A stretch of 49,022 bases of DNA from contig JAGQIK010000021.1 in the NCBI GenBank assembly GCA_020431405.1, forward strand, positions 1 to 49,022, written 5' to 3'. Both the position numbers and the translations under genes were made by a program. Below are positions 42,581 through 49,022 of this stretch, in pieces. Source of the stretch: Myxococcales bacterium (lineage in GTDB: Bacteria > Myxococcota_A > Polyangia > GCA-2747355). How positions within the stretch are numbered: the first letter of the stretch is position 1; each line of letters starts with the position of its first letter. Below the pieces are notes generated by a model. The model searched no databases. It saw nothing but the letters and a program-made list of their open reading frames with translations, and was not told the origin of the DNA.

Positions 42581-44307
42581 TCGACCCACGCGACGTCACG
42601 CTGAAGGCTGTCACGCACCTCTTTCGCGGCGCTTTCGAGCTGCGCCGGCTCGGCGCGCGCTTCGGCCGCGACCCAGACGCGCGATCTGCTGCGCCGCAGC
42701 CGCGGTACGCTCGCGCACGCGCCGGCGACGCGCAGCGCCGCAGCATCCTCTTCATCACCAGCGACCAGCAGCGCTACGACGCCCTCGGTGTCAACGGCGG
42801 CTCCGTCGCGCGCACGCCGGCGCTCGACGCGCTCGCCGCCGCCGGCGTCAACTACCAGCGCGCGCACGTGCAGAGCGTGGTCTGCATGCCGTCGCGCAGC
42901 ACGATGCTGACCGGCCAGCACCCGCGCACCCACGGCGTGCTGGCCAACGGCATTCCGCTGCCGGCCGCCGCGCCGAGCGTCGCCGAGCTGATGCGCGCCG
43001 CCGGCTATCGCACCGCGCTGATCGGCAAGGCGCACTTTGATCCGCACTTCGATCCGACGCTCTCGTTCTTCGAAAATCGCTGCGCCGCCGAGCGACGCGA
43101 CGGGCCGTGGCACGGCTTCGAGCACATCGAGCTCGCCACGCACGGTCCCGTGGGAGGCCACCACTACGCCGATTGGCTCTGGCGCAACGGGCGCGAGCAC
43201 ATCGGCGGCTTCGGCGGCGTGCTCACCGGCGCACCCGGCGGCGACACCGGCGCGCCCGAGGTAACGCTCAACCCGGTGCCGCGCGATCGCTACCACACCG
43301 ACTGGGTCGCCGAGCGCGCGCGCGCCTGGCTCGACACGCTGGCGCCCGACGAGCCGTTCTTCCTGTGGGTCAGCTTTCCCGACCCGCACCCCCCGTTCGA
43401 CCCGCCGGCCGTCGAAGGGCGCCCGCGCGTCGACTGGCGCGACCTGCCGCTGCCGCGCGGCTACCCGGGCACGCCGCGCCACGCCGCCGAGCTGCTCGCG
43501 GGCCGGCCGCAGCACTGGCTCGACTGGCTCGAAGGGCGGTTTCGCAACCCCGAGGGTGGCCCGATCAGCTTCGCGCCGGCGCGCCTCACCGAGGATCAAG
43601 TGCGCGAGGTCAACGCCATGATCCACGTCGAAAACGAGCTCATCGACGAGGCCTGCCAAAGCCTCGTCGCGCATCTCGGCCGGCGCGGCGTCGAGCAACG
43701 CACGGATATCTTCTACACCTCCGACCACGGCGAGCTGCAGGGCGACCTCGGCCTGATGTTCAAGGGCCCCTACCACGTCGAGTCGCTGCTGCACGTGCCG
43801 CTGATCTGGCGCCCGGCGCCGTGCGCTGACGTGGCGCCGGCCGTCGTACCGGAGCCCGTCGGGCATGTCGACTTGGCGCCGACGTTCTGCCGCATCGCCG
43901 GCCTCGAGGTGCCGTCGTGGATCGAGGGGCGCGCGCTGCCCGTCGCCGCCGGCGAGAGCGGGCGCGAAGCGGTGCTCACGACCTTCGATAGTCAGTTCGC
44001 CGCCGTCGGCATGCACCTTCAGACCGTCTTTGTCGACGGCCACATCTTCACGCGCTACGCGCCGAGCACGCGCGACGCGGGCGGACGCTTTCCGCTCTAC
44101 GAGCTGGTGTGGCTGCGCGGCAGCCGCATCCCGCGCTACGACGGCAGCGAAGGCGAGCTATACGACTGTCGCGAAGACCCGCTGCAGTTTCACGATCGCT
44201 TTCGTGACGCGGGCAAGGCGGCGATCAAACGCCGCTGCATCGAAGCGCTCGAGGCGCTGCTGCCGCCGCTGCGCGACCCGCCGCTGCCCGTGGCCGCGCC
44301 GACCTAG
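42577..44307 (+). CDS. Sulfatase / phosphonate monoester hydrolase family enzyme
   Basis: 576 residues. LFITSDQQRYDALG starts the metal-binding region. CMPSRSTMLTG (Cys103) is the sulfatase signature whose Cys is converted to formylglycine by a maturation enzyme. YTSDHGELQGD provides the second metal motif. IGKAHFDPHFDP fits the phosphonate hydrolase/choline-sulfatase branch. There is no signal peptide, so it acts in the cytoplasm, unlike many arylsulfatases. Overlaps the propeller lipoprotein gene by 4 nt and ends the five-gene run. A formylglycine-generating enzyme is not in the window. Confidence 0.88.
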   Translation: MIDPRDVTLKAVTHLFRGAFELRRLGARFGRDPDARSAAPQPRYARARAGDAQRRSILFITSDQQRYDALGVNGGSVARTPALDALAAAGVNYQRAHVQSVVCMPSRSTMLTGQHPRTHGVLANGIPLPAAAPSVAELMRAAGYRTALIGKAHFDPHFDPTLSFFENRCAAERRDGPWHGFEHIELATHGPVGGHHYADWLWRNGREHIGGFGGVLTGAPGGDTGAPEVTLNPVPRDRYHTDWVAERARAWLDTLAPDEPFFLWVSFPDPHPPFDPPAVEGRPRVDWRDLPLPRGYPGTPRHAAELLAGRPQHWLDWLEGRFRNPEGGPISFAPARLTEDQVREVNAMIHVENELIDEACQSLVAHLGRRGVEQRTDIFYTSDHGELQGDLGLMFKGPYHVESLLHVPLIWRPAPCADVAPAVVPEPVGHVDLAPTFCRIAGLEVPSWIEGRALPVAAGESGREAVLTTFDSQFAAVGMHLQTVFVDGHIFTRYAPSTRDAGGRFPLYELVWLRGSRIPRYDGSEGELYDCREDPLQFHDRFRDAGKAAIKRRCIEALEALLPPLRDPPLPVAAPT

Positions 44308-44319
44308 CGCGCTAGACAA

Positions 44320-45753
44320 TCAAACGATCAGCGCGCTGATCGGATCGCTGGCCACGCGCGGGCCGCCGTCGCTGTTCTGCTGGCCGATCTTCGCCAGCGG
44401 GATGCCGACCGCGCGCACCGCGGTGAGCAGGCACTTGGGCGCGTCTTGGTTGCCGCTCGGGCTCGCGTGGCGCCAGTGCACGCCCTTCTTGATGCCGCCG
44501 CCCGCGCCGCCGACGTAGACGTACGGATGATCGGTGTAGTTGTGGCTGCCGGCGTTGGCGTGCGCCGAGGTGCCGAGGATCAGCGTGTGGTCGAGCAGGT
44601 TGCCGCCGGCCACCGGCTGCTCGTACAGCTTCTGCGCCAGGTAGGCGAAGTTCTTCATGATGAACTTCACCACGTTCTTCATCTCGGTGCCGGTGCTGGC
44701 GTTGTGGCTCAGCTCGTGGTGCTCGGTGCTCGAGCTGACCTCCCAGTAGACCGCCTCGGACTGCGTCGCCGACCACTCGTAGGAGAAGACGCGCGTCAGA
44801 TCGCAGGCCATCGCGATGGCGAGCAGCTCGGAGAAGAGCTTGCTCTTGGCTTCCTTCTCTTCTTTGCTGCCGCCGTCGCCGAAGTTGGTCTTGCTCGGGC
44901 GCGTCGCCGTCGGGCAGGTCGGGCCGGCAGGCGTCGGCACGCCGCGCGCCTGCAGCTGGCGCTCGATGGCGCGCAGGCCTTCGAGGTGCTGGTCGATGCG
45001 CTGCTTGTCGGCGTTGCCGAGGCGCGAGCGCAGGCGGTTGGCATCGACGAGCACCGCGTCGAGCATGCTCTTTTCGAACGCGGTGCTGGTGGCGAGCAGC
45101 GGATCGGGCGTCGGCGTGCTGCTGCCCTGCTGGTTGGAGAAGAGGCGATCGAAGAGCGCCTGCGGCGACGGCTCGTGTCGGTTGTAGCCCGAGCCGCCGC
45201 GGTTCCACGACGAGTTGCTCTTGTAGGGGCCTTTGCGGCAGATGCCGACGCCGACGTGGTCGAACTGCGCCTGACCCTTCCACGCCTCGGCGACGATAGC
45301 GTCCACCGACGGTTCGGGGTGGCTCTGGCCGCGGTAGGTGCCGACGCAGCTGCCCTGGCAGACCGTCATGTCATGCGACGACGAGAGCGCCAGGCCGCGC
45401 GCCGGGATGTGGCCGGGGCTCGAGTTGCGGTGGTTGGTGCCGGTGGCCATGCTGACGTAGCCGGCGAGGGCGCCCGAAAACGGCGAGAGCGCGTCGGGCA
45501 GCGCGAAGCCGGAGCCCTGTGCGCTCGGCACCCACGTCGAGTGCACGATGCCGCAGCCCCAGTAGAAGACGCCGAAGCGGCGCGGGATCGCCGAGCCGCT
45601 GGCCGCGTAGGCCGTGCCGTTGCCGTCGAGCATCGCCTCGAGCGTGGGCAGCGCGAGCGCCACCGCGGCGCCGCCGAGCATCCCGCGCAGAAACGTGCGC
45701 CGCTGCAGCGCGGGCGTCCCGGTCGTCTTCTTGGTCGTGGTCTTGATCTTCAT
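44320..45753 (-). CDS. DUF1552 family protein with Tat signal
   Basis: 477 residues. Residues 18-44 contain RRTFLRGMLGGAAVALALP, a twin-arginine signal, so the folded protein is exported. The rest matches the DUF1552 family: FGVFYWGCGIVHSTWVP, MATGTNHRN, an HSxxDHTL-like LDHTLILGTSAHANAG, and NYTDHPYVYVGG with His residues that may bind metal. The function of DUF1552 is unknown. It overlaps nothing and follows the DUF1592-type gene by 5 bp, its usual partner in Planctomycetes and Myxococcota. Confidence 0.88.
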   Translation of the reverse strand: MKIKTTTKKTTGTPALQRRTFLRGMLGGAAVALALPTLEAMLDGNGTAYAASGSAIPRRFGVFYWGCGIVHSTWVPSAQGSGFALPDALSPFSGALAGYVSMATGTNHRNSSPGHIPARGLALSSSHDMTVCQGSCVGTYRGQSHPEPSVDAIVAEAWKGQAQFDHVGVGICRKGPYKSNSSWNRGGSGYNRHEPSPQALFDRLFSNQQGSSTPTPDPLLATSTAFEKSMLDAVLVDANRLRSRLGNADKQRIDQHLEGLRAIERQLQARGVPTPAGPTCPTATRPSKTNFGDGGSKEEKEAKSKLFSELLAIAMACDLTRVFSYEWSATQSEAVYWEVSSSTEHHELSHNASTGTEMKNVVKFIMKNFAYLAQKLYEQPVAGGNLLDHTLILGTSAHANAGSHNYTDHPYVYVGGAGGGIKKGVHWRHASPSGNQDAPKCLLTAVRAVGIPLAKIGQQNSDGGPRVASDPISALIV

Positions 45754-45758
45754 AGCTC

Positions 45759-47432
<1,674 letters not shown>

Positions 47433-47515
47433 GACGAGAGAGGAGTGCGTGCGAGCCCAGGTTTGTGCGCGCGGGCGGGCGAATTATTTGCAAGAGCCTG
47501 TATTCGCGTCGGTTT

Positions 47516-47653
47516 TTTCGGCGACAGCCGGATCGGGTGGGCCAGCTGCCGAGCAATAGCGCGCCGCGCATCCACGTCGTCGCGCGCAACAACGTGGCGC
47601 ACGTGTTGCTGGTCGACACCAACGGGCTCGACTACTTCTGCCGAAAGTACTGA
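47516..47653 (+). pseudogene. Possible 3' gene fragment related to the propeller lipoprotein
   Basis: Codons 47516-47653 show very high third-position GC and end ...VLLVDTNGLDYFCRKY. This resembles in length and pattern the C-terminus of the propeller lipoprotein (RFHVLYSDTTQKLRYRCYEP): a strand, an Asp, then an aromatic-Cys end. Upstream of about 47515 the DNA is A/T-richer and not coding-like. A complete gene is not supported; the remnant may be a degraded duplicate. Confidence 0.35.
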
Positions 47654-47662
47654 GCCTGGCCG

Positions 47663-48340
47663 CTAGAGCGTGACCAGCCGCTCGAGGGCCTTGCGCCCCA
47701 TCTCCTGGCGGATGCGCTTCTTGGTCGCCGCCCAGCCGCAGATCGGGCACGCGATCAGATCGTGATGGCGCGCCGGGCAGTGCTCGCGGCCGAAGAAGAT
47801 CATCTGCAGGTGCAGCGAGTTCCACAGCGCGCTGTCGAAGGTGCGCTTGAGGTCGCGCTCGGTGGTCTGCACGTTGCGTCCGCTGGAGAGCCCCCAGCGC
47901 GCGGCGAGGCGGTGGATGTGCGTGTCGACGGGAAACGACGGCACGCCGAAGGCCTGGGCGAGCACCACCTGCGCTGTTTTGTGTCCGACGCCCGGCAGCG
48001 CCTCGAGCGCCTCGATGTCGCAGGGCACCTCGGCTTCGTGCAGCTCGACCAGCTTCTTGCTCATCGCCTTGACGTTTTTCGCCTTGGTCGGCGCGAGGCC
48101 GAGCGCGCGGATGTGACGGCGGATGGTCGTCACCGGCAGCGCGGCCATGTCGGCCGGCGTCGAGGCCTCGGCGAAGAGCGCGGGCGTGACCTCGTTGACC
48201 TTCTTGTCGGTGGACTGCGCGCTGAGCATCACCGCGACGAGCAACGTGAACGGATCGACGTGCTCGAGCGGCGGCGCGGTATCCGGGTAGAGCTCTTCGA
48301 GGATGGCGACGATGCGCTCGGCCTTCTCTGCGCGTTTCAC
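47663..48340 (-). CDS. nth: Endonuclease III
   Basis: Base-excision DNA glycosylase/AP lyase of 225 residues. The helix-hairpin-helix LEALPGVGHKTAQVVL contains the catalytic Lys; FPVDTHIHRLAARWGL contains the catalytic Asp. MLSAQSTDKKVNEVTPALF is the family's N-terminal block. The iron-sulfur region reads CPARHHDLIACPIC with no fourth Cys where CX6CX2CX5C is expected, and includes His residues instead. Start is GTG 48338-48340; no ATG is better placed. It follows the fructosamine kinase gene by 16 bp and is probably in its operon. Confidence 0.92.
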   Translation of the reverse strand: MKRAEKAERIVAILEELYPDTAPPLEHVDPFTLLVAVMLSAQSTDKKVNEVTPALFAEASTPADMAALPVTTIRRHIRALGLAPTKAKNVKAMSKKLVELHEAEVPCDIEALEALPGVGHKTAQVVLAQAFGVPSFPVDTHIHRLAARWGLSSGRNVQTTERDLKRTFDSALWNSLHLQMIFFGREHCPARHHDLIACPICGWAATKKRIRQEMGRKALERLVTL

Positions 48341-48356
48341 AGTGGCTCCGGTGCTG

Positions 48357-49022
48357 CTAGACCAGGCGGCGAAGATGCGCGATGCAGCTCGAGCGATAGC
48401 TGCCGCCGAAGAGGTTGAGGTGGTTGAGCAGGTGGTAGAGCTCGTAGACGACGAAGCGGCGCTCGGCGCCCGCGGCGAGCGGCCAGCGCGCCTCGTAGCC
48501 GGCGTAGAACGCGCCATCGAAGCCGCCGAAGAGGCGCGTCATGGCCAGGTCGGCCTCGCGACGCCCGTAGTAGACCGCCGGATCGATGAGCACCGGCGCG
48601 CCGTCCTCGGCGACGAGGTAGTTTCCGCCCCACAGATCGCCGTGCAGCAGACAGGGCGGCTCGTCGGGCTCGCCGATGATCTCGCCGAGGGCTTCGAGCA
48701 GCCGCGCGCCGAGCGTGTCGAGCTCGTCACCGCGCCGCGCGTGGCCGCGTTCGCGCGCCAGCCCGAGCTGGTAGCCGATGCGGCGGCGGCCGAAGAACTC
48801 GACCCAGTCATCGAGCTCGCCGTTGGGCTGTGGTGTGGCGCCGAGATAGTTGTCGTGGGCGAAGCCGAAGCGCGCGGCAGAGGTGCTGGTGTGAAGCTCG
48901 GCGAGCGCCGCGCCGAAGGCGCGCGAAAAGCCTGGCGGGCGTATCGAGGACGTCTCGATGTGCTCGAGCACGATGAACTCGCGCGCCACGGCGACGACCT
49001 CGGGCACGCGCAGCACGTCGGC
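48357..49022 (-). CDS. Fructosamine/ketosamine-3-kinase family protein, 5' end cut by window edge
   Basis: About 221 residues visible, open at the right end. The C-terminal kinase lobe shows LLHGDLWGGNYL (HxDxxxxN catalytic loop) and LIDPAVYYGRREADLAM (the DPA metal-binding segment), then LFGGFDGAFY. These blocks identify the protein as a member of the fructosamine-3-kinase family, which phosphorylates ketosamines so that glycated proteins are repaired. The N-terminal lobe with the ATP Lys lies mostly beyond the window. Confidence 0.88.
   Translation of the reverse strand, partial: ADVLRVPEVVAVAREFIVLEHIETSSIRPPGFSRAFGAALAELHTSTSAARFGFAHDNYLGATPQPNGELDDWVEFFGRRRIGYQLGLARERGHARRGDELDTLGARLLEALGEIIGEPDEPPCLLHGDLWGGNYLVAEDGAPVLIDPAVYYGRREADLAMTRLFGGFDGAFYAGYEARWPLAAGAERRFVVYELYHLLNHLNLFGGSYRSSCIAHLRRLV

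Noticed and set aside
47465-47653. A complete small gene of 62 residues
   Set aside because: The first 17 codons are not coding-like and there is no ribosome site, so only the 3' part is proposed, as a fragment.

Overview
The window is very GC-rich, with strong G/C preference at third codon positions in the real genes. It carries about 40 protein genes, two of them cut by the window ends. The content points to a Myxococcota-like (Polyangia/deltaproteobacterial) chromosome: a Ser/Thr kinase fused to an ATPase, about fourteen predicted lipoproteins with Asp/Gly/Ala-rich linkers, a DUF1592/DUF1552 pair, a FadL-type porin, a sigma-54-like promoter, a secreted metzincin and a VHL-beta-like domain. 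The taxonomic call is inference. I saw no rRNA, tRNA, CRISPR array, insertion sequence or phage gene.

Layout. 1-3229 (minus): partial MFS-like permease, a membrane protein, heme A synthase (ctaA/COX15) and an arsenate reductase/LMW phosphatase-like protein. 3427-10589 (plus): kinase-ATPase, then BCCT transporter, small lipoprotein and metzincin lipoprotein in a tightly overlapping set. 10619-12211 (minus): exported NPP-type phosphodiesterase. 12495-14497 (plus): selenodomain-associated transferase and ArsS-like radical SAM enzyme, with a 22-bp near-palindrome in front of the latter. 14775-18834 (plus): lipoprotein behind a sigma-54-like promoter, Zn-ribbon SDR protein with a replaced catalytic Tyr, thioredoxin-like lipoprotein, and a DAC (diadenylate cyclase)-like protein. 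18848-24940: FadL porin, small lipoprotein, permease-like membrane protein, hydrolase lipoprotein, small membrane protein, SDR and cytochrome P450. 25022-28953 (minus): repeat/propeller protein, lipoprotein, ComM. 29116-32837 (plus): metallopeptidase lipoprotein with VHL-like tail, Cys-rich repeat lipoprotein, sodium:solute symporter.

The most unusual locus is 32859-38108 (minus). Two paralogous carboxylesterase lipoproteins flank a B12-binding radical SAM enzyme. The enzyme's C-terminus carries a lipoprotein-like export signal followed by three 20-residue GVIEAPPPPMD repeats, which looks like an enzyme fused to its own substrate or precursor peptide.

38215-44307 (plus) is a tightly packed five-gene run: NAD(P)-binding protein, membrane protein, beta-lactamase-fold hydrolase lipoprotein, propeller lipoprotein and sulfatase. 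44320-47432 (minus) is the DUF1592 (heme CxxCH, poly-Gly) and DUF1552 (Tat) export pair. The right end holds a probable gene fragment, endonuclease III with an incomplete iron-sulfur cysteine set, and a partial fructosamine kinase-like gene.
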